Source: Streptomyces antnestii
GTDB lineage: Bacteria > Actinomycetota > Actinomycetes > Streptomycetales > Streptomycetaceae
DNA length: 64,000 bases
NCBI RefSeq assembly: GCF_004005495.1
Contig: NZ_RZYA01000033.1
Span: forward strand, 1-64,000
Direction: 5' to 3'
Of this stretch, positions 1 through 7,347 are shown one piece after another (the first letter of the stretch is position 1; each line of letters begins with the position of its first letter). Below the pieces are notes generated by a model. That model saw only the letters and a list, made by a program, of their open reading frames with translations. It had not been told where the DNA came from and did no database searches. Made by a program: the position numbers and the translations under genes.

Positions 1-101
1 TGCAATCGTCTTCTACTGGGGCGGCCTTGCTGTCCTGCAGGCAGCATAGGCGTCCGAAGCGGACTCTCCCGGTCGGGGCGGCCCGCGCCCCGAACGAAAT
101 A

Positions 102-115
102 TTACTCGCCAGTAC
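102..115. promoter_or_regulatory. Candidate TetR-type operator (TACT-cgcc-AGTA)
   Basis: The sequence reads TTACTCGCCAGTAC, a dyad with outer TACT/AGTA half-sites. It lies in the gene-free first 157 bases, beyond the 3' end of the flavin reductase gene, so it most likely serves a gene left of the window. Assignment to a regulator family is by resemblance only. Confidence 0.3.
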
Positions 116-132
116 ACCCAGTTCCCGCACGC

Positions 133-149
133 TAAGCAAGCGCTTTGCA
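133..149. promoter_or_regulatory. Candidate operator with AAGCGCTT core
   Basis: TAAGCAAGCGCTTTGCA has a perfect AAGCGCTT core and near-symmetric GCAA/TTGC flanks, like many TetR-family operators of actinobacterial fatty-acid genes (family knowledge). With the dyad 30 bases to the left it suggests a regulated promoter reading out of the window. No target gene is visible. Confidence 0.3.
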
Positions 150-157
150 CTGTGATC

Positions 158-664
158 CTAGTCGCGCAGCGAGCTGAAGCGGCCCTGGTGGTAGACGAGC
201 GGCCGGCCGGTCCCTGCGTGGTCCCCGACGACGGCTTCGGCGAGCACGAGTCGATGGTCGCCCGCGGGTACGCGCGCGATGACCCGGCACACCATCCAGG
301 CGAGGACACCGTCGAGGACGGGCACCCCCTCCGGACCGTCGTACCAGCGTGTGGGCTCCCCGAAGCGGTCCGCGCCGCTCTTCGCGAACGTCGCGGCGAG
401 ATCCTGCTGGTGCTCGCCGAGTATGTGTACGCCGATGTGCTCGGCCTCGGAGACGGCGGGCCAGCTGGAGGCGCCCAGGCCGATGCCGAACGAGATGACG
501 GGCGGTTCGGCCGACACGGAGGTCAGGGAGGTCGCGGTGAAGCCGACAGGGCCCGCGCCCCGGGCCGTGATCACGGCGACTCCGGCCGCGTGCCGCCGGA
601 AGACGGAGCGCAGCAGGTCGGGTGACGCGGTCGTGGCGGTGCGGAGATCGGGGATGGCCGTCAT
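158..664 (-). CDS. Flavin reductase family protein (FMN-binding split barrel)
   Basis: This is a 168-residue protein of the flavin_reductase/HpaC family. Such proteins use NAD(P)H to reduce free FMN or FAD for partner monooxygenases. The sequence shows the family pattern: HAAGVAVITA near the N-terminus, then GFTATSLTSVSAEPP (flavin contact) and a C-terminal GRPLVYHQGRFSSL. ATG at 664 is chosen because AAGGAC lies 6-11 bases upstream; an in-frame start further out would add about 33 unconserved residues and run into the leader peptide. The gene follows a cysteine-containing leader peptide and a thioredoxin gene, which suggests a link to sulfur supply or redox, for example desulfonation with a flavin monooxygenase encoded elsewhere (inference). 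Confidence 0.9.
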   Translation of the reverse strand: MTAIPDLRTATTASPDLLRSVFRRHAAGVAVITARGAGPVGFTATSLTSVSAEPPVISFGIGLGASSWPAVSEAEHIGVHILGEHQQDLAATFAKSGADRFGEPTRWYDGPEGVPVLDGVLAWMVCRVIARVPAGDHRLVLAEAVVGDHAGTGRPLVYHQGRFSSLRD

Positions 665-710
665 GGAGTTGTCCTTCTGCCAAAGGGGTGCGGGCGGGGT
701 CCGTGGCGCT

Positions 711-791
711 TCAGGAGCCGGGACAACGCGCACTCGCGCAGCGGGCGAGGTCCACGTGGACACGCTCGTAGAGAAGGAGTTCCGTGGGCAT
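711..791 (-). CDS. Putative leader peptide (HVDLxR...C type), 26 aa
   Basis: This short reading frame encodes 26 residues containing RVHVDLARCASARC. It matches the small actinobacterial peptides annotated as putative leader peptide, with a conserved R-x-HVDL-x-R core and one or two C-terminal cysteines (Cys18 and Cys23 here). Related cysteine-rich leaders in mycobacteria act by cysteine-responsive attenuation upstream of sulfur genes. The stop codon lies 46 bases before the flavin reductase ATG on the same strand, the expected position for a cis-acting uORF. No strong ribosome binding site is visible. Regulation by cysteine is inference from the family. Confidence 0.75.
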   Translation of the reverse strand: MPTELLLYERVHVDLARCASARCPGS

Positions 792-874
792 GAGGTCAGG
801 CTGACGATGCGTGGCGGGTGCAGTCAAGTGCGTACCGTCATCTGGGAGATGCGTCACCACGGGGTCACCATCCG

Positions 875-1282
875 TCAGACCGCGTCCCCGAGCGCCGCGA
901 TGACGTCCGCCCTGCGCGGCTGACCCGAGGCGCGGCGCACGATGTGTCCGCTCGCGTCGAGGACGAGCACGGCGGGCGTCTTGAGGACGCCGAGTTCGCG
1001 GACGAGGTCGAGCCGGTCCTCGGCGTCGATCTCCACGTGTGCGACGCCGGGGACCATGCCGGCCACCTCGCCGAGCACGCGGCGGGTGGCCCGGCACGGG
1101 GCGCAGAAGGCGCTGGAGAACTGCACGAGCGTCGCCCGCTCCCCCAGCTCCTCGCCCAACTGCCCCGCCCCGAGCGCCGTTTCGCCCTCGCGCACTTCGT
1201 CCTCCCGCTCCGCCACCGCTGCGTCGGCCTGTACGCGCCCGCCACGGTGGGCGCACTTCCGGTCATCGTTCCAGTGCAGCAT
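875..1282 (-). CDS. Thioredoxin family protein
   Basis: The C-terminal 90 residues form a thioredoxin fold with the active site CAPC at residues 60-63 (in TLVQFSSAFCAPCRATRR) and the cis-proline segment GVLKTPAVLVLD. It is probably a thiol-disulfide oxidoreductase. The N-terminal 45 residues are polar and poorly conserved. As I recall, close relatives in streptomycetes carry a membrane anchor there, and none is visible here, so either the start is elsewhere or the anchor is lost. ATG at 1282 is the best in-frame start, with a weak Shine-Dalgarno; an in-frame start also exists at 1423. It precedes the leader peptide and flavin reductase on the same strand. Confidence 0.85.
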   Translation of the reverse strand: MLHWNDDRKCAHRGGRVQADAAVAEREDEVREGETALGAGQLGEELGERATLVQFSSAFCAPCRATRRVLGEVAGMVPGVAHVEIDAEDRLDLVRELGVLKTPAVLVLDASGHIVRRASGQPRRADVIAALGDAV

Positions 1283-1510
1283 CCACGAGCCCGCGAAGAT
1301 TCCCGGAAGGCGGGTCGCGGCACGATTTCGCTGATCAACGGGCCCGCGCGGACCGTGCCGGAGTGACGAGGATCTCGCGCCCTGCGGGAACCAGGACTGG
1401 CCACTCAGCCGTTGATGGGGCACGATCTGCGCAGGCCACTAAACCTACGGCTGCGTAACTTCCCGCCGGGAGCCCCCTCCCCAGGCAGAGATGAAGGGTC
1501 CTCCCCCTCC

Positions 1511-2239
1511 ATGGCAGAGCTCGTCTACCGTCCGGTCATCGGCGCGGCCCGCACGATGTTCAAGGCGCTCGATCTGAAGATCGACGTCAAGGGCGCGGAG
1601 AACATTCCGCGTTCCGGCGGCGCGGTCCTGGTCAGCAACCACATCAGCTACCTGGACTTCATCTTCGACGGGCTCGCTGCGCTGCCGCAGAAGCGCCTGG
1701 TGCGTTTCATGGCGAAGGAGTCGGTGTTCCGGCACAAGATCTCCGGCCCGCTGATGCGCAACATGAAGCACATCCCCGTGGACCGCAAGCAGGGCGAGGA
1801 CGCGTACGCGCTCGCCCTCGACTCGCTGCGGTCCGGTGAGGTCATCGGGGTGTTCCCCGAGGCGACGATCTCCCAGTCGTTCACGCTGAAGAGCTTCAAG
1901 TCGGGCGCCGCGCGCCTGGCCCAGGAGGCCGGTGTGCCGCTGATCCCCATGGCACTGTGGGGCACCCAGCGGCTGTGGACGAAGGGCCACCCGAAGAACT
2001 TCAGGCGCCAGCACATCCCGGTCACGATCCGGGTGGGCGAGGCCATGGAGGCCCCGCGCGACCAGTACGCCGGCGCCATCACCCGGCGGCTGCGCGAGCG
2101 CGTGCAGGAGCTCCTGGAGGCGGCGCAGCGCGCGTACCCCGTGCGCCCCAAGGGTCCGGACGACACGTGGTGGATGCCCGCGCACCTCGGCGGCACCGCG
2201 CCGACCGCGGCAGAGGTGAAGGCCGCCGAGGCGAGCTGA
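1511..2239 (+). CDS. Lysophospholipid acyltransferase (PlsC-type, 1-acyl-glycerol-3-phosphate acyltransferase)
   Basis: This is a 242-residue PlsC/LPLAT-family enzyme that would transfer an acyl chain to a lysophospholipid at the membrane. Motif I is NHISYLD (His44, Asp49, the HX4D catalytic pair). Motif II lies around MKHIPVDR, motif III is FPEAT at 115-119 (usually FPEGT), and motif IV is GVPLIPMALWG. No long hydrophobic segment is present, as in the short actinobacterial members. The start at 1511 gives MAELVYRP, the usual beginning of this family; the ribosome site GAAGGG is rather distant. The gene stands alone and is convergent with the transglutaminase gene across 65 very GC-rich bases. 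Confidence 0.92.
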   Translation: MAELVYRPVIGAARTMFKALDLKIDVKGAENIPRSGGAVLVSNHISYLDFIFDGLAALPQKRLVRFMAKESVFRHKISGPLMRNMKHIPVDRKQGEDAYALALDSLRSGEVIGVFPEATISQSFTLKSFKSGAARLAQEAGVPLIPMALWGTQRLWTKGHPKNFRRQHIPVTIRVGEAMEAPRDQYAGAITRRLRERVQELLEAAQRAYPVRPKGPDDTWWMPAHLGGTAPTAAEVKAAEAS

Positions 2240-2304
2240 ATCGGTCCTGCGGGCCGCCGGGTGAGCCCCGGCCCGCCCCGGGCCGCCCCGGCCCGCCCGG
2301 CGGG

Positions 2305-2898
2305 TCAGACCGCGTCGGGCAGGTGTTCCCACAGGTACGGCCGGTCGGGGGCCTCACGCAGGACGCGCAGAACGGCCGGGTGCGGCGCGTCGAAGAGCTG
2401 CGGGTAGTCCACCTCGCCGGACTTCTCGTCCACCGGGAAGGCCAGCCGCTCGCCGTCGAGGGAGAAGCGGGCGTCGACCCCGGGCTTGTTGCCCCGGCAG
2501 TCCTGCCGGTGCCAGGCCCCGTGGAAGCGCACGGCGACCATGCCGTGCAGCGCGTGCCCGGTCCCCGCGTCGTGCGTCAGCCGCTGGTAGCAGAGCGCGG
2601 CGGGGATGTCCTCGGCCCGCAGCAGCGCGGCCAGCGCGTGGGACTTGGCGTGACAGATGCCGGTGCCCTGCTCCAGGACGTCGGAGGCACGCCAGGTGAC
2701 GCGCATGTCGCCGCTGTCGGCGGAGTGCGGGATGGTGTCGCGCACGAACTCGTAGGCGGCTCGCGCGTATGCATATGAGTCGTCGGCCTGCGCGGCGAGG
2801 CGTGCGGCCGTTTTCCGTACGAGCGGGTGGTCATGGTCGATGACCTCGTCAGCCGCCAAGTAGGCGGACAGGTCAGGGGTGTTCTGGATCAGCTCCAT
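2305..2898 (-). CDS. Transglutaminase-like domain protein
   Basis: This is a 197-residue protein of the transglutaminase-like (cysteine protease fold) superfamily. The triad is visible: Cys82 in EQGTGICHAKSHALAALLRA, His118 in GHALHGMVAV and Asp133 in WHRQDCRGNK. There is no signal peptide, so it probably acts in the cytoplasm. The first methionine (MELIQNTPDL) lies only eight bases after a good -10 box, so the mRNA is probably leaderless. The natural substrate of this short family is unknown; peptidase, amidase or cross-linking activity are all possible. Confidence 0.88.
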   Translation of the reverse strand: MELIQNTPDLSAYLAADEVIDHDHPLVRKTAARLAAQADDSYAYARAAYEFVRDTIPHSADSGDMRVTWRASDVLEQGTGICHAKSHALAALLRAEDIPAALCYQRLTHDAGTGHALHGMVAVRFHGAWHRQDCRGNKPGVDARFSLDGERLAFPVDEKSGEVDYPQLFDAPHPAVLRVLREAPDRPYLWEHLPDAV

Positions 2899-2906
2899 GG
2901 ACCGGG

Positions 2907-2936
2907 AGCATAGAAACGCGACCGACCGCGAGTCAA
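2907..2936 (-). promoter_or_regulatory. Promoter of the transglutaminase-like gene (leaderless)
   Basis: On the minus strand TTGACT (complement of 2931-2936) is followed after 18 bases by TATGCT (complement of 2907-2912), close to the HrdB-type consensus. The ATG follows eight bases after the -10 box, so transcription should start at or next to the start codon. An ATGC-type palindrome (GCATATCTATGC) and CGGTCGACCG lie just upstream and may be operator sequence. Confidence 0.6.
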
Positions 2937-2995
2937 TAGCTTTACGGTCGACCGCATATCTATGCAGCGATGGAGCGTGGCTGGTCGGTACGGCC

Positions 2996-4084
2996 TTAGC
3001 GGGCCATCTCCTCCTTGAGGGCGGCGACGAAACCGTCGACGTCCTCCTCCCGGGTGTCGAAGGCGCACATCCAGCGGACGTCGCCGGCCGCCTCGTCCCA
3101 GAAGTAGAACCGGTAACGCTTCTGCAGGCGCTCGCTGACATCGTGCGGCAGCCGCGCGAAGACGGCGTTGGCCTGCACCGGGTAGAGGATCTCCACGCCG
3201 TCGACGTGGCGGACCCCCTCGTAGAGGCGCTGGGCCATCTCGTTGGCGTGGCGCGCGTTGCGCAGCCACAGGTCCTTGGCGAGCAGGGCCTCCAACTGCA
3301 CCGACACGAAACGCATCTTGGAGGCGAGCTGCATCGACAGCTTGCGCAGATGCTTCATGTGGCTGACGGCGTCCTGGTTGAGGACGACGACGGCCTCGCC
3401 GAACAGGGCACCGTTCTTCGTGCCGCCGAGCGACAGGATGTCGACTCCGACCGCGTTCGTGAACGTGCGCATCGGCACGTCGAGGGCGGCGGCCGCGTTG
3501 GCTATGCGCGAGCCGTCGAGGTGCACCTTCATGCCGTGCTGGTGCGCGTGGTCGCAGATCGCACGGATCTCGTCGGGCGTGTAGAGCGTGCCCAGTTCGG
3601 TGTTCTGCGTGATCGAGACGACCTGCGGCATCGCCCGGTGCTCGTCGTCCCAGCCGAAGGCCTGCCGGTCGATGAGCTCGGGCGTGAGCTTGCCGTCCGG
3701 GGTCGGCACGGTGAGCAGCTTGAGGCCGCCCATCCGCTCCGGGGCCCCGCCCTCGTCGACGTTGATGTGCGCGGACTCGGCGCAGATCACCGCACCCCAG
3801 CGGTCGGTGACCGCCTGGAGCGCGACGACGTTGGCACCGGTGCCGTTGAACACCGGGAACGCCTCGGCGGTGGGGCCGAAGTGCCCCCGGATGATCTGCT
3901 GCAGATTCTCCGTGTACGCGTCCTCGCCGTACGCGATCTGGTGACCGCCGTTGGCGAGGGCGAGCGCCGCGAGGATCTCCGGGTGCGCGCCCGCGTAGTT
4001 GTCGCTCGCGAAGCCACGGACGTCCGGGTCGTGGTGCCTGCGGGCGTCGGTCTTCGGAGGGTTCACGGCTTCTCGGTCAGCCAC
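2996..4084 (-). CDS. ltaE: Low-specificity L-threonine aldolase (PLP-dependent)
   Basis: This 362-residue fold-type I PLP enzyme of the beta-eliminating lyase family cleaves L-threonine or L-allo-threonine to glycine and acetaldehyde. It has the N-terminal FASDNYAG, the HLDGSR segment (Asp190, pyridine nitrogen contact) and the Schiff-base lysine Lys223 in SLGGTKNGAL. The length is typical. The start ATG overlaps the 3' end of the SDR gene by 22 bases, so the two are translated from one message with DUF6421. Another beta-hydroxy amino acid could be the true substrate. Confidence 0.93.
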   Translation of the reverse strand: MADREAVNPPKTDARRHHDPDVRGFASDNYAGAHPEILAALALANGGHQIAYGEDAYTENLQQIIRGHFGPTAEAFPVFNGTGANVVALQAVTDRWGAVICAESAHINVDEGGAPERMGGLKLLTVPTPDGKLTPELIDRQAFGWDDEHRAMPQVVSITQNTELGTLYTPDEIRAICDHAHQHGMKVHLDGSRIANAAAALDVPMRTFTNAVGVDILSLGGTKNGALFGEAVVVLNQDAVSHMKHLRKLSMQLASKMRFVSVQLEALLAKDLWLRNARHANEMAQRLYEGVRHVDGVEILYPVQANAVFARLPHDVSERLQKRYRFYFWDEAAGDVRWMCAFDTREEDVDGFVAALKEEMAR

Positions 4085-4821
4085 AGACGGGTCCCGTTCA
4101 ATTCCTTGGCGGGCCGGTCCCAGACGCCGGCGATGGCCTCGGCCAGCTCCTTGACGTCCGTGAAGCCCGCGAACTTCGCGTTGGGTCGCTCGGCGCGCAT
4201 CGCGTCGTTCACCAGCGCCTTCACCACCAGGATGGCAGCCGCCTGCTGCGGACCCGCGTCACCCCCGGCCTTGCGGAAGGCGTCCGCGAGGGCGAGCGTC
4301 CAGGCCTCGGCCGCCGCCTTGGAGGCCGCGTACGCCGCGTTGCCCGCGGTCGGCTTGCTGGCGCCCGCGGCGCTGATCAGCAGGAAGCGGCCGCGGTCGC
4401 TGCGCTGCAGGGCCTCCTGGAAGGCGAGGGAGGTGTGCTGGACCGTGCGGATCAGGAGCTTTTCGAGCAGGTCCCAGTCGGCGAGGTCGGTCTCCGCGAA
4501 GGTCGCGCTGCCGCGCCAGCCGCCGACGAGGTGGACCACGCCGTCGACGCGTCCGAAGTCCTTCTCCACGCGGTGCGCCCATTCACGGGTCGCGTCGAGG
4601 TCGAGCAGGTCGACGGTGTCGCCGACGACGGTGGCGCCGCCGTGCGCGTACCGGGCCGCGTCCACGGCCTCCGCGAGACGCGCGGGGTCCGCGTCCGCTC
4701 CGACGACGATCGCGCCCGCCTCGGCGAGCCGCAGCAGGGTCGCGCGGCCGGCGGGGCCGGCCGCGCCCGCCACCGCGATGACCGCTCCGTTCAGCGTGCC
4801 GTTCCCGTTGCCTTCGGCCAT
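4063..4821 (-). CDS. SDR family NAD(P)-dependent oxidoreductase
   Basis: This is a 252-residue classical short-chain dehydrogenase. The nucleotide-binding turn is GAAGPAG (19-25), with a variant spacing of the usual TGxxxGxG. The catalytic pair is YAASK (Tyr164, Lys168), and Ser150 sits in LLISAAG. I chose ATG at 4821 because GAGGAGG lies eight bases upstream; an upstream ATG at 4848 would overlap the DUF6421 stop by four bases. It sits between DUF6421 and threonine aldolase in one operon. The three may act on a common metabolite, but the substrate cannot be read from the sequence. Confidence 0.88.
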   Translation of the reverse strand: MAEGNGNGTLNGAVIAVAGAAGPAGRATLLRLAEAGAIVVGADADPARLAEAVDAARYAHGGATVVGDTVDLLDLDATREWAHRVEKDFGRVDGVVHLVGGWRGSATFAETDLADWDLLEKLLIRTVQHTSLAFQEALQRSDRGRFLLISAAGASKPTAGNAAYAASKAAAEAWTLALADAFRKAGGDAGPQQAAAILVVKALVNDAMRAERPNAKFAGFTDVKELAEAIAGVWDRPAKELNGTRLWLTEKP

Positions 4822-4844
4822 GGTCGTCGCCTCCTCACAAGCGC

Positions 4845-6263
4845 TCATGCGGCGGCCCGCTCGGCGCCCGCAGCGGTGATCCCCTTGGTGGAGGCGATCA
4901 CGTTCTTCAGCTTTTTGGACAGTGCCTCATAGAACATGCTCAGCGGAAACTCGTCCGGAAGCACGTCGTCGACCAGCTTGCGCGGGGGCTGCGTGAGGTC
5001 GAGGGCGTCCGGCCCCTTGGCCCAGCGGGACCCGGGGTGCGGGGCCAGGTACTCGGCGACCAGGTCGTACGCGGCGAACCAGTGCACCAGCTTCGGGCGG
5101 TCGATGCCGTCGCGGTACAGCTGCTCGATGTCGGCGCACAGCTGGTTGGTGACCTGCGGGGCGCGCTGCCAGTCGATGTGCAGCTTGTTGTCGGTCCAGC
5201 GCAGCACGTCGTGCTTGTGCAGGTACGCGAAGAGCAGCTGGCCGCCGAGGCCGTCGTAGTTGCGGTTGCGGTCGCCGGAGACCGGGAAGCGGAACATCCG
5301 GTCGAAGAGGACCGCGTACTGCACGTCACGGCCGTGCGCGTTGCCCTCGGCCTCCAGCTTCACGGCCTCCTTGAAGGCGGTGAGGTCGCAGCGCAGCTCC
5401 TCGAGGCCGTACATCCAGAACGGCTGGCGCTGCTTGATCATGAACGGGTCGAAGGGCAGGTCGCCGTGGCTGTGGGTACGGTCGTGCACCATGTCCCACA
5501 GGACGAAGGCTTGCTGGCAGCGCTCCTGGTCGGAGACCATCTCGCGGATGTCGTCGGGCAGTTCGAGCCCGAGGGTCGCGACGGAGGCCTCGGTGACGGC
5601 GCGGAAGCGGGCCGCCTCACGGTCGCAGAAGATGCCACCCCAGGAGAAACGTTCCGGCGCCTCGCGTACGGCGATGGTCTCCGGGAAGAGCACGGCCGAG
5701 TGGGTGTCGTAGCCGGAGGTGAAGTCCTCGAAGGTGATCCCGCAGAACAGCGGGTTGTCGTAACGCGTCGCCTCCAGCTCGGCGAGCCACTCGGGCCACA
5801 CCATGCGCAGGACGACGGCCTCCAGGTTGCGGTCCGGGTTGCCGTTCTGCGTGTACATCGCGAAGACGACCAGGTGCTGCAGCCCGTCCTCGCGGTGCGC
5901 GGCCGGCTGGAAGGCGAGCAGTGAGTCGAGGAAGTCCGGGATCCCGAAGCCGTCCTCGGCCCAGCGGCGCAGATCGGCGACGAGCGCCGCGTGGTACGCG
6001 GCGTCGTGCGGGAGCAGGGGGGAGAGCTGCTCGACGGCGGATATGGCGCGGTCAAGGGTCAGCTCGACGACGGCCTTCGACGGAGCACCGTCGGCGGCGA
6101 AGTCGATGGAGCCGTCCTTCTGCTGCCAGGGACGGATCTCCTCCACGGCGGCCTTGAGCAAGGGCCAGGCCGGGTGGTCCACCACCCTGCCGCCGGGACT
6201 CGCCCCGACCGTCTCCGGAGGAACGTTTCCCTCCACGCCCGACTGCACAAGAATTTCCGTCAT
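4845..6263 (-). CDS. DUF6421 family protein
   Basis: This is a 472-residue soluble protein of a conserved actinobacterial family without known function. Its most striking part is WDMVHDRTHSHGDLPFDPF, a histidine/aspartate-rich stretch that looks like a metal site (inference). No signal peptide or membrane segment is present. The start (MTEILVQSG) has GGAGG ten bases upstream. The 5' leader contains a perfect 12-bp inverted repeat. It is the first gene of the operon with the SDR and threonine aldolase genes, an association I recall as common in Streptomyces, so a role in amino-acid or aldehyde metabolism is a reasonable guess only. Confidence 0.85.
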   Translation of the reverse strand: MTEILVQSGVEGNVPPETVGASPGGRVVDHPAWPLLKAAVEEIRPWQQKDGSIDFAADGAPSKAVVELTLDRAISAVEQLSPLLPHDAAYHAALVADLRRWAEDGFGIPDFLDSLLAFQPAAHREDGLQHLVVFAMYTQNGNPDRNLEAVVLRMVWPEWLAELEATRYDNPLFCGITFEDFTSGYDTHSAVLFPETIAVREAPERFSWGGIFCDREAARFRAVTEASVATLGLELPDDIREMVSDQERCQQAFVLWDMVHDRTHSHGDLPFDPFMIKQRQPFWMYGLEELRCDLTAFKEAVKLEAEGNAHGRDVQYAVLFDRMFRFPVSGDRNRNYDGLGGQLLFAYLHKHDVLRWTDNKLHIDWQRAPQVTNQLCADIEQLYRDGIDRPKLVHWFAAYDLVAEYLAPHPGSRWAKGPDALDLTQPPRKLVDDVLPDEFPLSMFYEALSKKLKNVIASTKGITAAGAERAAA

Positions 6264-6278
6264 TACCCATCCTCCACG

Positions 6279-6321
6279 GGAGAACCTCGCGTAGTCACAC
6301 CGTAAGCGGGCGAGGTTCTCC
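6279..6321. repeat. 12-bp perfect inverted repeat in the DUF6421 leader
   Basis: GGAGAACCTCGC at 6279-6290 and its exact complement GCGAGGTTCTCC at 6310-6321 are separated by 19 bases. The near arm lies 15 bases before the DUF6421 ATG. In RNA it would form a stable stem next to the ribosome binding site; in DNA it could be an operator. It is too far from the alpha/beta hydrolase stop to be only that gene's terminator. Confidence 0.6.
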
Positions 6322-6345
6322 ACCACAAGGGGAGCTGGGCGGAGA

Positions 6346-7347
6346 TTATCCTGCGTCACCCCCTGCTTCACCGCTGTTTTTCCTGCCGGACCCGGTTGAA
6401 ACGATGGCCTTCGCCACATCCGCCACGGCAGTACGGGCATCGTCGAGCAGTTCGGGGAAGCCGAAGAAGCCGTGGAACATCCGCGGGAAATGACTCTCGG
6501 TGACCTCGGTGCCGCGTGCCCGCAGCTCCGTCGCGTAGGCGCGCCCCTCGTCGCACAGCGGATCGCAGCCCGCGGTCACGATGTGGGCGGGAGGCAGGCC
6601 GGTCAGGTCGGCGAGGAGCGGCGAGACGTGCGGGTGGGACCGGTCGCCGTCCGCGCCGAGATACTGCTCGACGAACCAGCGGCAGTGCGCGGCGGTCAGG
6701 AAGTAGCGGTCGGCGTTGCGCGCGAACGACTCCGTCGCCTGATGGGCGTCGGTCGCGGGGTAGACGAGGGCCTGGAGCGCGATGCGCGGGCCGCCCCGGT
6801 CCCTGGCCAGCAGGGCGACGACGGCCGCGAGGTTGCCGCCCGCGCTGTCACCCGCCACGACCAGGGCCCCCGCGTCGCCGCCCAGTTCGGCGAGATGGCC
6901 TTCCGTCCAGCACAGCGCCGCGTACGCGTCGTCGACGGCGGCCGGGAACGGTGCCTCCGGAGCCAGCCGGTAGTCGACGGACACGACCACGGCGCCCGCC
7001 TCGCGGCACAGCCCGCGCGCGGTGGAGTCATGGGTGTCCAGGTCGCAGATCACCCACCCTCCCCCGTGGAAGAAGACGACGGTCGGGCACGGGCCCGGCG
7101 CGTCGTCGGGGTCCGGGCGGTAGATCCGTACGGGGATCCGGGGCGCCCCGGCGGGTCCGGGGATGTCACGGTCCTCGACCGAGCCGACGACCGGGGGCAG
7201 GAACGGTGACGCGGGCGCGGCGGCCAGCACACGGCGGGCCTCCGCCGCGTCGGTCACCGTGCCGCCGAGGTCGGGGAACGACGCGGTCATCGCGTCGACG
7301 AGGCCGCGGACGTCGGGCGCGAGACGGTCCTCGCCGGCCGGGCTCAC
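6346..7347 (-). CDS. Alpha/beta hydrolase (HSL/acetyl-hydrolase type esterase)
   Basis: This is a 333-residue carboxylesterase of the hormone-sensitive-lipase family. It has the oxyanion-hole motif HGGG at 94-97, the nucleophile elbow GDSAGG (Ser168), the acidic residue in CDPLCDEG and the histidine in MFHGFFG. It starts at GTG 7347, which overlaps the TGA of the upstream monooxygenase gene (GTGA), so translation is coupled. With the monooxygenase it could oxidise and hydrolyse an ester or lactone, as in a Baeyer-Villiger type path (inference). It is cytoplasmic, with no signal peptide. Confidence 0.92.
   Translation of the reverse strand: MSPAGEDRLAPDVRGLVDAMTASFPDLGGTVTDAAEARRVLAAAPASPFLPPVVGSVEDRDIPGPAGAPRIPVRIYRPDPDDAPGPCPTVVFFHGGGWVICDLDTHDSTARGLCREAGAVVVSVDYRLAPEAPFPAAVDDAYAALCWTEGHLAELGGDAGALVVAGDSAGGNLAAVVALLARDRGGPRIALQALVYPATDAHQATESFARNADRYFLTAAHCRWFVEQYLGADGDRSHPHVSPLLADLTGLPPAHIVTAGCDPLCDEGRAYATELRARGTEVTESHFPRMFHGFFGFPELLDDARTAVADVAKAIVSTGSGRKNSGEAGGDAG

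Noticed and set aside
2879..4879. Long open frame (666 codons) on the plus strand opposite threonine aldolase and SDR
   Set aside because: It is antisense to two well-conserved genes. Long antisense frames are normal at this GC content, and its composition (Arg/Val/Leu-rich, no motifs) is not protein-like.
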